From NCBI GenBank assembly GCA_023213395.1, contig CM041465.1, forward strand, positions 172,615,741 through 172,679,740: a stretch of DNA of 64,000 nucleotides. The letters are read 5' to 3'. Source of the stretch: Cycas panzhihuaensis. Lineage: Eukaryota; Cycadophyta. The notes under the pieces were generated by a model. It made no database searches. It saw nothing but the letters and a program-made list of their open reading frames with translations, and had not been told where the DNA came from. Of the stretch, positions 45,545 to 56,639 are shown in pieces (within the stretch, counting starts at the first letter, position 1; each line of letters begins with the position of its first letter). Both the position numbers and the translations under genes were made by a program.

Positions 45545-46610
45545 GACTTCTAATATAGATGTGTCATTCTCATATGCGTTGTTGACAGATTTATCCATAT
45601 GTCTTTCATGATTTTTAAATGAATTCTCTTGATGTAACTACTGTAATCTTTTAACTTGTTCCTTTAATTTTTTGTTTAATGCTAATAAGTAAGCATCATT
45701 GAGGTTTACTAACGTCGAAGAATATTCTTTATGTTTATCTCCACTTTCTATGTTTGAAAACTTCTCATTTCTTTCCAATTTTCCATAAGTCCTTGCTTCT
45801 GCATGTTCTTTGGGTGAAAACTTTGTCTTTGGCAAGTCCTTATTTGTAAAAACCAATTTGCCTAATGTAGTATGTGAAAACAGTTTGGAATTTGGCACCT
45901 GAAGAGGTCCATGTAAACCAGTAAAATAACTGTATGAATCTTGATTGTGTGTTGTTAACAGAGGTGGACCAGCCTTTGCCTCTAAAAGTTCCACTTCCCA
46001 TCCACTTTTTAGGTAATTTTCTTCAGAAAGTAATGCCCAAGCCTTCAAACAATCTTCAAGCTAATGATGATTGACTAACTTTATTCTCATTTGTTTAGCA
46101 ACCCTATACTTGTCGCCTTCATGCTTGTAATAAATGAGATGTGTTACTTCACTTATAATCAATGGCTTTGTAAATCGTGCTCCCATTATTTCAACCATTC
46201 TTATAATGTCGCAACAAACTTGACCTTGATACCTGGTTAAGCAAATACATAACGATGCACTACCTAGCATGCCCAACATATTTCTTATAGGCCTATACAA
46301 TATCTTATTCGTATCTGCAAGTATTCCACTGGCCAAACTATCTATAACCCATAAATATGTAACCAGTATTTTTCCATCTTTTCTAGCCTTAACACAAATA
46401 GGATTATAGTATGTAAACTAACAAATAATGGCATGAGTACAACTTGCGTCATATCATCTCACGTTAAATGCCCCATTGTTCTCAAGCTCTATTGCATATT
46501 CATTTTGTATTGTAGGGTCAATTCCTACTAACACAAATCTTATTCCTTGAAATAATACTCTTATTTCCTTGCCTTGTTTTTTAATATCTTATTAGCATTA
46601 TATAAGATGA
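45545..46610 (-). pseudogene. Captured fragment of a plant tandem-BRCT protein gene (At4g02110-like)
   Basis: Read on the minus strand this is the N-terminal part of a plant nuclear protein with two BRCT domains, phosphopeptide-binding modules of the DNA-damage response. BRCT1 starts near 46595 (FQGIRFVLVGIDPT, SCTHAII, KARKDGKILVTYLWVIDSLA). BRCT2 follows (LYRPIRNMLGMLGSASLCIC, MVEIMGARFTKPLIISEVTH, VAKQMRIKLVNHH then LEDCLKAW, KSGWEVELLEAK). Stops replace a BRCT1 Gln/Trp-region codon near 46455 and the signature Trp of BRCT2 near 46070 (TGG to TAG). A hydrophilic linker (45950-45638) continues. No intron is visible across the two domains, suggesting capture from mRNA. The name rests on my recall of the Arabidopsis protein; BRCT identity is the firmer claim. 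Confidence 0.75.
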
Positions 46611-48088
46611 TGAAGACAATGTATGTAGCAACTTTGTAGTCTTGCAATTACTAGAGGCAAGAGGATGCTAGTATGAGAACAACTTGTAATTAATCCTCTT
46701 CTTGTGTTGTGTTGTAGTCAGTGCAATTATAATAATGCGTTAACTGTGTCGATAATTTATATCTTTGTAAGACGATAATATAGCTCCCCCCTCAAAATGT
46801 ATAAAATCTTGTAAGTTGTTGTAATAGAGTCTCAGTTAGCCAAAAGTTAAGAATTGATGCCTTTGAATATTATTACCTCATGTCTTATGACTTGAATTGC
46901 TTGATGTGTGAAGGTAAATAAGAGATTAGGTGAGAAAGGACGAGTCAAATAAGAAGACGAATGGAAACATGTCTTGGTGCAAGTCAATGTTATAGCTTCC
47001 CAACGGCTTGATACTTAACTAATGATGTGCCCTATCTTTTAAAAAAAATTTATACGCATTAACCAGGAGGACAATTTCAATGTTATAAAGTATGGGTGAT
47101 AAGCTAAAATTAATAACTTATGAGATATAAATATTGATAATTGAATATTGAGTTGGTTTTGTTAAAAAAATGAACAAATTAAAATTTTAACTATGTAAAC
47201 AAATAAAGGTTTATTTGGGTGACTTAATAGTGCATGTGTGTGTGTGTGTGTGTGTATATAATGATACAAATAAAATATATTATATGTGATATAATAATAA
47301 GAGTAATAAAAATATTTGTAATAATATATGATGTGTGTCAATGAATTAGTGATTTTTATACATTTATTACAATATATATGATATTATTATATATATAAAT
47401 TTAATAAATATATATATTATATATATAATTGATTGTAGATAGATAAAGGATTGAAAGGGCGAATATAATCAAATTAAAACTATTGAAAATATAATCGAAT
47501 CAAATGTGCAATAATAATATTATAAGATGTTTACAGGTTATAGTATATATTATGGCAGCGGCGAATTGCAGAGAGAGGCACAACGAATGGATGCGATGAA
47601 GGAATGCAAGGGCAACTGCAGGAAGACAGAACGAAATGGGGACGCAATGGAAGATAGAACGGGACTAGAAAGGAATGGATCGGCAGAACGAGATGTAGGA
47701 ACGAACCATAGGTAAGGGATGGGACGCAGGGAACAAATTAGGACGCAGTATGCAACTTATGTAATAGGACACAGGTTTTGGCAGGGATGCAGAACACAAG
47801 GACACAAGACGAAATAGCAGATTGGGAAATAGAGCTGCTTCAAACCAACACAACAAGAGGCGAATCTACATACATTTGTAGCCTCGAGTTTGTCGCATCA
47901 AATATTAATCAATGTTTGCATACAGGGTCAAGTATATTGACTGCAAGTGACTCTTTGAATGATGAGATAAAGGCGGATGTGACAGAGGAATGGAGGAAGT
48001 TGTTTATACTTGAACGAATGAGAATGGTTGCTCGCTTTGTAAAGTTAATGAGATCGGAAAGTAGTTAGACGTCTGCTAAGGAATTCCC
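46611..48088 (-). other. Element X leader and unassigned internal sequence
   Basis: Between the PBS and the captured gene. 47040-47460 is very AT-rich and includes a (TG)n microsatellite (47234-47255). The 96-residue plus-strand frame at 47778-48068 (MAGMQNTRTQDEIADWEIEL) is hydrophilic and antisense to the element; I know no family for it. Confidence 0.45.
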
Positions 48089-48100
48089 GCTCTGATACCA
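48089..48100 (-). other. Element X primer binding site
   Basis: The minus strand reads TGGTATCAGAGC, a perfect iMet site, two bases from the 5' LTR. Confidence 0.95.
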
Positions 48101-48102
48101 AT

Positions 48103-48353
48103 TGTTACGGACCTTTTCCATAACTTGAGCACGATCAACAAATTCTAGAGAGCACAGGCAAACACAAGAGCATTTGGATTTAATAGTCAAAAGACCATAT
48201 AATTGATTGATAAAAATAAGTGATGTCTTACAATACAATTGAGGCCATATTTATATGTGTATAATAGGCCCCTTCACATAAAAGGTTGCAACTAATCAAG
48301 AGGCACCCCTTCATTTAATATTCAATTAATTAACCCTAAGGAGGTTCATAACA
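48103..48353 (-). repeat. Element X 5' LTR
   Basis: 251 bp; plus-strand start tgttacgg, end ttcataaca, followed by aggtc. Confidence 0.95.
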
Positions 48354-51300
48354 AGGTCATCATGGCAATCAGAATGGAGCATTTCATGGTGGTTATCAAG
48401 GCCACATTGTGCAGTACAATCAAAGTGATAAACACTTGTGTGCTTACAATGACTGCAAAAATGACGACACCTGGGTTGTCAATTCAGGAGCATCACGCCA
48501 TATAATTGGGGATGCCAAATTGTTGACTAATATCCAAAAAAGCAAGGGTGAAACAGAGACCTTTGGTGACAATGTCATTGTAAAAATTTTTGGTGTTGAT
48601 ACAATTGCACCGCTTAAAAACAGTTAAAACCCTACTCTAACATTTCCTAATGGCAGCGTGTTTCTAGTACCAGGCATGTTTAGAAACCTACTCTTTATTA
48701 GCCACCTTGACAAACAACAGATAAGTATACTTTTCAAAAACAGGAAATGTATCATTCGAAATAAAGAATACCAAATTATTGTTGCTGGTAATGAAGATCG
48801 TGGCCTCTACAAATTAGACACAACATCTAGCGATACTCATGCCCTAGTCTCACATTCCCCAAATAAAAGCCAGTTATGGCATAAGAGACTAGGTCATCTG
48901 AACCTAGATAGTATCAAATTGATGTACAAACAAAACATGGTGTTTGGTTTACCCAAAATTTCTACGGGTAAATGTCTATGTGAAGCTTGCATAATGGGTA
49001 AACAACATCCCTTTCAAAAGGGTAAAGCCTAGAGAGCACAATGCTTATCGCAGTTGGTTCATTCAAATTTACATGGACCCATGTCCATACAGTCACTTCA
49101 CGAAACTCTATTTTTCATCATCTCTATTGGTGATTACTAGCACAAAGTATGGGTTTATTTCCTTAGATACAAATTAGAAGCCCACACTAAGATCAAAGAA
49201 TTTAAACTTGCAGTGGAGAACAACTCAAGCATGTGAATCAAAAAACTTCACTCTAACAATGGTGGTGAGTACATGTCCAAGGAATTTAATCAATTTTGCA
49301 TACAAAATGGTATCAAACACCAATTTTTCTGCTCCTCATACACCTTAGCAGAATGGTGTGGCAGAACACATGAACTAAACACTTGTCAGTAAGGCAAAGG
49401 CCATGATACAAGCATGAGGTTTCACTCAATCATATTGGGCAGAAGCAGATCATACTATTGCTTTCTTATCCAATCAAAGTTCCACTGTTGCAGTCTAGAA
49501 GAAGACACCAGAGGAGGCCTAGACTGACTAGAAACCTATGGTCAGTCATCTTCGCACTTTCAGGTGCATAGCTTATATGAATATTCTCCAAGAGCAAAGA
49601 TGTATATTTGATGATAAGAGTCTCAAATGCATCTTTATTAGATATGCTACTGGAGCAAAACCTATAAATAGTATAAACCCATTGGCAAAAAGATAGCATA
49701 TATCCAAAGACCACGTCTTTGTAGAAGACAATAGGGATTTGGACCTCAACTCCATCCAAATCTTCCTTGATAAAGGCAAAGTGATAGTGGAGGATTCTAT
49801 TCCCTCAACATCTTCTACACCGTGTCTTTCACCAACACCTGCCTCACTTTCCTCATCTTCTTCTTCAATGCCTCCTCCACCCTATCCTAGCAACACATCT
49901 AGGATTCAACAACCTTTACAACCACAGGACATTGAAATAACAACTACATTGACAAAGAAGTTACCCAAATGGTATCTTCAAACTATAATAAGTGCACAAA
50001 TTGTTGACAGTAAACAACCATCCAAAATTCAACCCCAAACTATTGTCAACTATGCACTTATGGCTGAAGTGCTTAGGACTCGAGCCTTCCAACTTTGAGC
50101 AGGCATGTACAGATGAAAAGTGGAAAGTTGTAATGGATGATGAGATCCATTATATTCATCAGAATGGCACATAGGACTTGATCGAATTGTCAGAAGGCAA
50201 ACAGGCTATTAGTTGAAAGTGGATATACGAAGACAAGTTCTGAACTAATGATACCATTGAACGACATAAAGCTCACCTAGTCGCAAAAGGATTCAAACTG
50301 TAGGAAGGCATCAATTATGACGAGACATTTGCACCCATCACCACCATGAACGCCATTAGAGTTGTTATGGCTTCACTTGTTCAATGCAAATGACCTTTAT
50401 ATCAAATGGATATCAAAACTGCCTTTTTTAGCGATGACTTGACTAAGGAGGTATATTTGGTACAACCTCTTAGTTACATCTCACACAGCAATGAACATCT
50501 TGTTTATCGCCTCAAAAAGGCCTTGTATGGTCTGAAACAGGTGCCACATGCATGGTATTCCAAAATTAATGATTACTTCTCGAGACATGGATTTCATCAA
50601 TCCTCGTCATATTTGAACTTGTACATCAAGGTTCGACACCAACATGTCACTCTTGTCATTTTGTATGTTGATGATTTGATAATCACAAGTAATGATGCAA
50701 ATATGATTGATAGTCTTCAAGGGGTTTTTAAAAAAAGTTTTTAGATAATTGATCTCAAACTTCTTCACTATTTTTTCGGCACAAAGGTGTGGCAACAACC
50801 AAGCAACATCTTCATATCCCAAGCCAAGGACACTTGGGACATTTTGTAGCACTTCAGAATGAAGGACTATAAATCATTGCCTACCCCTATGGAGATTGGC
50901 ACTAAATTGTCAAATGATGAAAAAATTAAATCTATAGATTCTATATTTTTCAAATAGCTAGTGAGTAGTCTAACCTATTTGACTAATATTAGATCAAACA
51001 TTTCATTTGTTGTTGAAATCTGTTTCATATTCATGTCCCAATGCAATCACCGACACTAGAATGCTACAAAGCGTATTCTCAGACATCTCAAAGGTACATC
51101 GCAATACGGTCTTCAGTACACTCATAACGAGAACTTTACACTGGAGGGGTTCTTAGATTCTGATTGAATAAAATACCAAGATAATTGGAAATCAACCTCA
51201 TGTTATTCCTTTAACCTTGGGTCAATTGTTGTTTCATGGAGTTGCAAGAAGCAACCAAATGTCACTCTTTCCTCCACTAAAATAGAATACAAAGCTTCTA

Positions 51301-51625
51301 TCAGAACAACATGTGAAGTTATGTAGTTCATACAAATTCTTGGAGAGATTGGACTTGAGCAAATACATCCAACCAAACTGTACCGTGACAATCAAAGTGT
51401 GTTTAAGATTGCCAAGAATCTTGTATTTCATGCAAGGACCAAGCATGTTGAGGTACATCATCACTTCATCAGATTATATGTTCAAAATGGTGAGATCAAC
51501 CTCATTTACAAGCCAACAACTCAGTAGCTAGCCGACATCTTCACCAAAGCACTTGGCAAAGAGAAGTTCAAGCATTTCAAAGATGGCCTCAGAGTTCGAC
51601 TTAATGCTATAAACATTAAGGGCGG
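48354..51625 (+). pseudogene. Copia-5 protease to RNase H (right fragment)
   Basis: Continues the gag at 36350-36596. Protease: TWVVNSGASRHIIG at about 48472, catalytic Asp changed to Asn. GAG-pre-integrase: QLWHKRLGHLNLDSIKLMYK, CEACIMGKQH (48870-49010). Integrase is badly broken (49030-49520); the Glu block reads QNGVAEHMN. RT (about 50100-50800): KKALYGLKQVPHAWYSKIND and an intact ILYVDDLIITSND at 50650-50690. RNase H (50990-51600) ends near LADIFTKALGKEKF. Same lineage as Copia-4 but much older, with more than a dozen stops and frameshifts. Confidence 0.92.
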
Positions 51626-52390
51626 TGTTAGAACCTTCATGTTCTAGCATTAAGTCTTGATCTTTTCATGTTTATATTTTATACTAAAGTGCACCTTTCT
51701 ATAATTTTTGTAAAATCACATTCACTTTTTACTTTAGTGTCTTATTCACATGTTTTATGCGAATAAGTCAACATTTCTGATGGGTGATATTTGTCACCAT
51801 CCTTTGAACTTAAGAAGGAGTGTTCTACTCAAACTTTTCTTCTGTATTAGATCTATGACGTGTCACAATCCTATCTACAGTCACTCCTATATAATGAGAG
51901 CTCACTCTCATGTATGGCTTTGTAGTTTGTGAGTTCAATTATGTTGCTGAAGCAATTCTACACGGTTTGGAGTGTAGAGCAATTCTCCTCCTACATCTTT
52001 TCTCTATGTGCTTCATGCTTGTATTTTTATGCTTAATAATGAGAATTGAATCATGTCTTGTTAAATTGTTGTCATTTTCTCAAGACCCTCTTTCCCCTCT
52101 TTGAATGGTCAATTGTAAGTACGTACTAATCCATGCATGTTTGACACTTGCCAAACATGTAAAGACCCTAGGGAAGCTCTCTCATCTATATAATACAACC
52201 ACTCTCTCATTGTTGGGATGTAGAGAAGAGTGTATTGTTATGCTACTAGATTAATTTCAAGAGTTATTGGAATGTAAAACAATTTTACTTCCTCCATTTG
52301 TTTAGTGCTTAATGTGCTTGTGAAGCTTAGTTGTGTATTGCTTTTCTTATGCTTTCCTTCATCTATCCTCACTAGATCTATTTTTCTACA
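51626..52390 (+). repeat. Copia-5 3' LTR region, with two promoter-like units
   Basis: Follows a polypurine tract taagggcgg (51618-51625) and begins TGTTAGAACC; a possible end is ttctaca at 52390. Two TATA-like ctatataat boxes (51887-51895 and 52186-52194) each precede a similar block (actctca..., then ...gttatgctac/gttgctgaag... and aattctcctcctac/aattttacttcctcc). It is therefore an internally duplicated LTR or two related LTRs fused. The W-box hairpin lies at about 52135-52158. Confidence 0.65.
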
Positions 52391-53017
52391 AATAATAAGA
52401 GAGTATCTAATCAAATAAAAATCCCTACCCATAGACAACTCAACAGAGGAGCTAGAGAGCTTCATCCAAAGCCACTCGAACCTACCCAAGCTTTGAAGAC
52501 AGAGCTCCATAAGAGGAGAGGGCAAGTGGCAAGCAAAGCATGGGAGGAAGTCAGCCATACCAGCAATTCCCTAGCCTTCCCTACTTAAGGAGACACCACC
52601 CAAATCAAAAATCAGTTGTCGTTGTTGTATCTACCATTTGGCATTTTGATGGTGAATACATGTATCATGGATTCTCCTATTCAAAGCATCACATCTAAGA
52701 CGCATCCAAGGTCAATTTTTCCTTTCACATGCAAGTTGGTCCATTAAAAAAGATGAGGCCTCATAAAAGCTACCAAACAAAAACCAATTGCTACATCTAA
52801 TGACTCCATATTCAGTCTCTGCTTTCTGAAAAATAAAAAACTTTAAACCAAAAAGGAAAAAAATTGCAATTAAATGCCTTTGGTTGTTTTTGACAAGTTC
52901 AATTTAAACATGAATACAATTTTTCAAAATGCATTGAAGCAAGAACTGAAGCCTGTGTTAGACAACACAAGTAACTTTGTCATAATAACCATAAAGCATC
53001 ATAAACATACAATTCAT
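52391..53017. other. Presumed intron 2 sequence next to the copia LTR
   Basis: Lies between the Copia-5 LTR and exon 2 of the host gene. I find no exon and no clear repeat. The minus-strand frame at 52558-52238 is unsupported. Confidence 0.45.
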
Positions 53018-53019
53018 AC

Positions 53020-53095
53020 CTGATTAAAAATAGCTCCTTCAATGTATCAATACCAACTGCTGCATGGCGTTTACCTACCTTGGATGTCACCATGG
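53020..53095 (-). CDS. SWA2: SWA2/Noc1 (CEBPZ) homologue, exon 2
   Basis: On the minus strand this 76-bp exon follows an acceptor (gtgcag, AG at 53097-53096) and ends at a donor cag-GTATGA (53019-53018). It encodes MVTSKVGKRHAAVGIDTLKE then LFLI, which fits the conserved family segment directly after the LDxLLG of exon 1. The phase agrees: exon 1 leaves one base and CC completes an Ala codon. The two leftover bases AG would begin the Ser of the family's next segment (SLLPDR). I did not find exon 3 downstream (lower coordinates) in this window. Confidence 0.88.
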
Positions 53096-54375
53096 CTGCA
53101 CGGTACCACATTTTCCATAAATTCCCAAGTCCAAGAACAAAATTCAAGAAGACACAAAAAATGTAAAAATAGGATTATTGGGGCCACATCGCACTGGATG
53201 ATATTTTGAAACAAATTAAGGTGTGCAAAAGAAGTGGATTTATGCAGAGCTCTGTCTTTCCAATCTGCTTTTAAAAAGTTAGTTGACTGGACTTCATATT
53301 TATTTTAGTACACATCCTTTTTAAGTACCTGGGAAGGTATTTTAATCCTACTGCTCGGATATATTCTAGAAAACTACCAATTGATGCTTTAGCGAAATCA
53401 AATCTGGGCCAAAAGCCAGAAACAGAAAGTTCATTATGGGCTAGACAGAGTACTAAAGCCATGGGAAATGGTTTTGCAGCCATGGATTACTTGCTGTGCG
53501 TGGAATGAAGCAAAATGGTATCTATCCAATCCTGCCGGAAAAAACGCAAAATCAGATTAACTGCCACAGAAGGTGCCACATTGGAACAAAGGTTGCTTGC
53601 ATTTAGAAAGGAGTTTGCTATTGACTCCCATAGTTTTCTGTATACTGCCAGAACAGAATAATGCAATATGAAGCATTTTAATTATTTTGTTTTAATTTTG
53701 GTTTGTATGTACCAGAGACACAATTAGTGCAACTTTAATTTCATTCACATCATGTCACCTGGCTTATTAGCCGTTATCAACCAGTAGAATGAAGCCCATA
53801 GACATAAGGCCACATATGAGGTTGCAAAATCTGTACAGAGCGAAGATAGGCGGATGTCTGCGAACGAACTCTGCTAACGATTTAATGTCCATGCCATTTC
53901 CCAATCCCATTCAATGTCAGCGAGTTGATAGTTCAAACAATTCGAAGCATTCAATTATAATACATTGAACGCACCCACGGCCATACATAGTTAACGAATG
54001 CTAAGAAAAATAGCACGCCAGGGTCTAACCTTGGTATGGCAACCATGGCCGGATTCTCTAATCAACGCAAGGAAATCTGCTATTCTCAAGTGCACTTTTT
54101 ATCTTCATTTATGCTACTTAAGAAACGCTATGCACTGGTTCCATTCATTCGTCTTCTATCTTCTACCTTGAAACCTTTACTTCACTTGGTCTTTCGTTAT
54201 TTATTCATAAGCCTTACTGCCTCTATTTAAATTTTCACAAGTTATCAAACATTTTCTCACACTATTGGAGGTTTCCAAGGCGATTATTTTTAGTGCATTA
54301 ATATAATTAAGCATAAATTAGTTCCAACTTACAGTTTATAAGAGAATAAGAAAATTTTGCCTAAGAATAACAAAC
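53096..54375 (-). other. SWA2/Noc1 homologue, intron 1
   Basis: 1280 bp bounded by GT (54375-54374, ctag-GTTTGT) and AG (53097-53096) on the minus strand. No repeat recognised. The open frames inside (53483-53271 minus, 54036-54230 plus) look like chance. Confidence 0.8.
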
Positions 54376-55138
54376 CTAGAATTGTATCGAGGGCCTTTAG
54401 GTTAGCTAGCGGATTATCCTGCACCAAAACTGTAACAGCCGCAACTTTATCAATCGTTGTGCCTGATTTCTGCGCCATGCTCACAAGGCGCATATCTGCG
54501 CTCTGTCCTCTGGAACGCTCGTACTCCGAGACGTATTGCTCCATCAACTGCTGCGCTTGCTGGACTTTCTTTTGCACTAGAGCCTGCCATGAGGATTTGC
54601 TAAAGCTTGCCGCTAATTTACCAGCACTTTCTGGCTGAGTAGAAGGGCATATCTTAGCTTCCAGCGCAGCTACTTCCGCATACCATACGTTTGACAACGA
54701 ATTAGGTTTCATCAAAGGGACTTTGGGGAGCCTTTTAGCAGCGCCGTTAATCTGACCGTCTGGAATTTTCTCGACTAAAGATGGAGGACCGGCTTGTTTC
54801 TTCTGAGTTTCCTGTCTATGCCTTCCCATGTCATCATTCCTCCTATGCAAAAGTTTAGTCTTGCCAGGATTTGCATCGTTTCTGGCCTTTTGACTGTCTG
54901 CGATCTTCCCGAAGCGATTTTTATTGAGGTCCTTTCCTGATTTCTCAGGTTTGATGGGGCCCTTTTTTCGAAAGTCGGCATCGTTGAAACCGGACCCTGC
55001 AGCAGGAGAGGTTGCTGCCAAACCAAGGGAGGAAGCGAAGGATTCAACCTCGGCCTGCAAAGAAATAACGTCAATTTCACTCTTTTTGTTGTTGTTCTTG
55101 GAAGTAGATTTGGCGCCCGTAGCTTTGATCGCGCCCAT
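54376..55138 (-). CDS. SWA2: SWA2/Noc1 (MAK21/CEBPZ family) homologue, exon 1
   Basis: Likely host gene and the only intact coding sequence here. The ATG at 55138 opens MGAIKATGAKSTSKNNNKKS, then ISLQAEVESFASSLGLA, SGFNDADFRK, a basic low-complexity stretch (likely nucleolar targeting), WYAEVAALEAKI, the helical LMEQYVSEYERSRGQSADMR, LVSMAQKSGTTIDKVAAVTV and LVQDNPLANLKALDTIL. This is the start of plant SLOW WALKER 2, related to yeast Noc1/Mak21 and human CEBPZ, which works with Noc2 in the nucleolus in early 60S ribosome assembly. The open frame runs on to 54329, but the natural donor at 54375 and the exon-2 match show it is spliced at 54376. Exons 1 and 2 give only about 280 residues of a protein normally near 1000. 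Confidence 0.9.
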
Positions 55139-55200
55139 TACGCTCTCTCTTCGACCGAAGAGATCAACTGGGTTGGTATTATAAATTTAGCCCGCTTCTA
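55139..55200 (-). promoter_or_regulatory. Presumed 5' UTR and TATA box of the SWA2 homologue
   Basis: On the minus strand a TATA-like ttataatacc lies about 40-50 bp upstream of the ATG, followed by a CT/GA-rich stretch (gaagagagagcg) next to the start codon. This would give a short 5' UTR. Position and composition are the only evidence. Confidence 0.4.
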
Positions 55201-55256
55201 TCACTCCACAATGAACATAACACAGCAGGTTAAGGCTTTCATGAACCTTTAACACT

Positions 55257-55304
55257 GTTGTCCCGATACCGAGGATCGTCGTTGTCCCGATACCGAGGAT
55301 CGTC
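55257..55304. repeat. Perfect 24-bp tandem duplication upstream of the host gene
   Basis: Two identical, adjacent 24-bp units (55257-55280 and 55281-55304) containing tcccgataccgaggatcgtc, about 120-170 bp upstream of the ATG. GC-rich with several CpG. Two A-runs follow (55327-55345, 55386-55400). Confidence 0.95.
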
Positions 55305-55439
55305 GTCGAGGTCTGGGTGTTTTTTAGTATTAAAAAAAAAAAAAAACTCGCCTTTTTCGGGTACGTGTGTTCGAGACCTTCGTTGAAAAAAAAAAAAAAA
55401 ATGAACAATATTTTTAAAATTCTCATAAATATGTTATTT

Positions 55440-56639
55440 TCTTCTTTGCTGACGGTTTCTTTAATGTGAAATAGGGATGCTTTTTGTAACAGTTAATAAG
55501 TCTACAAATTGTGTTATCTGGTTATGGGAATGCTTCCCCAAAGCTAAGATGAACATTGGTGTGAGAGTTTGAGGCTCCTTTGGTGTTTGAAAGTACACCT
55601 AGATGATTTGTGACTTGTGATTTCATATTGGAGCTTTTCAAATTTGGGGTCTATTTGTGGTGCATTTTCTCTTACATTTCTCTTCATTTAATTAGTAAGA
55701 AAATAAAGGAGTAATGTTTAGTTCTTAGCTTGATTATGCGCATTGTTTAGTTTGAGGAGAGTTTTCTTTAGAGGAAGTTCATCATTCTTTTTTTTTTTGT
55801 TTGTTCTTTTTTTTAGGGCTATTTTTAACAATGTTGAGCTCTCAAATTTCATTTTTTTAAAAGATTTGTTACTCATGGGTATGTTGTCAACATATTGAAA
55901 GGCCATTTGACAATATTTTCTGCCATCAATTGAGTTATTTTACTTTAAATCTACCTCAGAATGTCAAGAAAGTGGATAGCCATTAAAATCCCATTTCTTA
56001 TTTAATTTTTACAAATATCATCTTATTTTTCTCAATTTTCACACTGTAAATGCATAAACTAGCGTAAAAATAGTGGTACTAGCATTTAGATCTAATATCC
56101 AGTCTCTGATTTACTCATTGTAAGTGATACGACCTCAAAAAACTCATACAACATATTTTTTGACTATTCAACCATGAAAATTTTTTATGCAAGTAAAAAA
56201 TATTTGATATATTTCACTTTATAAATTTTTATTATGTTTTAAAGTGAAATTTAAGTGCTTTGCAATGTTTTTTTTAAGCTTGCACTTTATGATTTTAAGT
56301 TGTTGGTCATATGGTGAAGGGATTTAGTCACCCAAAAAGGGTTAAGGCCCATATCTCTTTCATTGTATATCTATTTTTAGTGATTTCAAATCCTATCTTC
56401 ATATTTTTAGGTTACCATTCACTTTGTAAGTTCAAAATTATAATATGACCTTATAACCTTTAAATCTCTTTATAAACTCACACTTGTAGTCTTGGTTTTA
56501 TTACTTTTTCTAACCATGTTGAGTGTGAATATTATCAATTATATTTTGCTAAATACATAAAAATTTAACAACAAAAACTATGTAATATGAAAATTTTAAA
56601 TTTATAATATTTTAGATCTTAAAAAGTTGATGAAATTTA
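55440..56639. other. AT-rich intergenic sequence
   Basis: 1.2 kb with no coding frame or repeat that I can recognise. Confidence 0.5.

Larger units (their letters stand above)
36597..48353 (-). mobile_element. Element X: non-autonomous LTR retrotransposon with captured BRCT gene, TSD AGGTC
   Basis: Two 251-bp LTRs (14 differences by hand count, 94.4%), perfect target duplication aggtc (36592-36596 and 48354-48358), PBS and polypurine tract on the minus strand. Without the nested Copia-4 the internal region is about 3.4 kb and contains no gag, protease, integrase or RT that I can recognise. It instead holds a fragment of a host BRCT-domain gene (45545-46610). It would have to be mobilised in trans. 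It is inserted in gag of Copia-5 and is itself split by Copia-4. Confidence 0.93.

Noticed and set aside
47527-47715. 62-residue Arg/Glu/Asp-rich plus-strand frame
   Set aside because: Purine-rich low-complexity sequence in the element X leader, antisense to the element and without homology.
17791-48358. The same TSD (AGGTC) at the solo LTR and at element X as a sign of a shared target-site rule
   Set aside because: Two five-base coincidences are not evidence; the elements belong to different families and the other TSDs (CAATC, CCATT, GTTTG) share no pattern.
54329-54375. C-terminal extension of exon 1 (LFLGKIFLFSYKL)
   Set aside because: It reads through a splice donor at 54375. The exon 2 match shows that the true protein continues at 53095.
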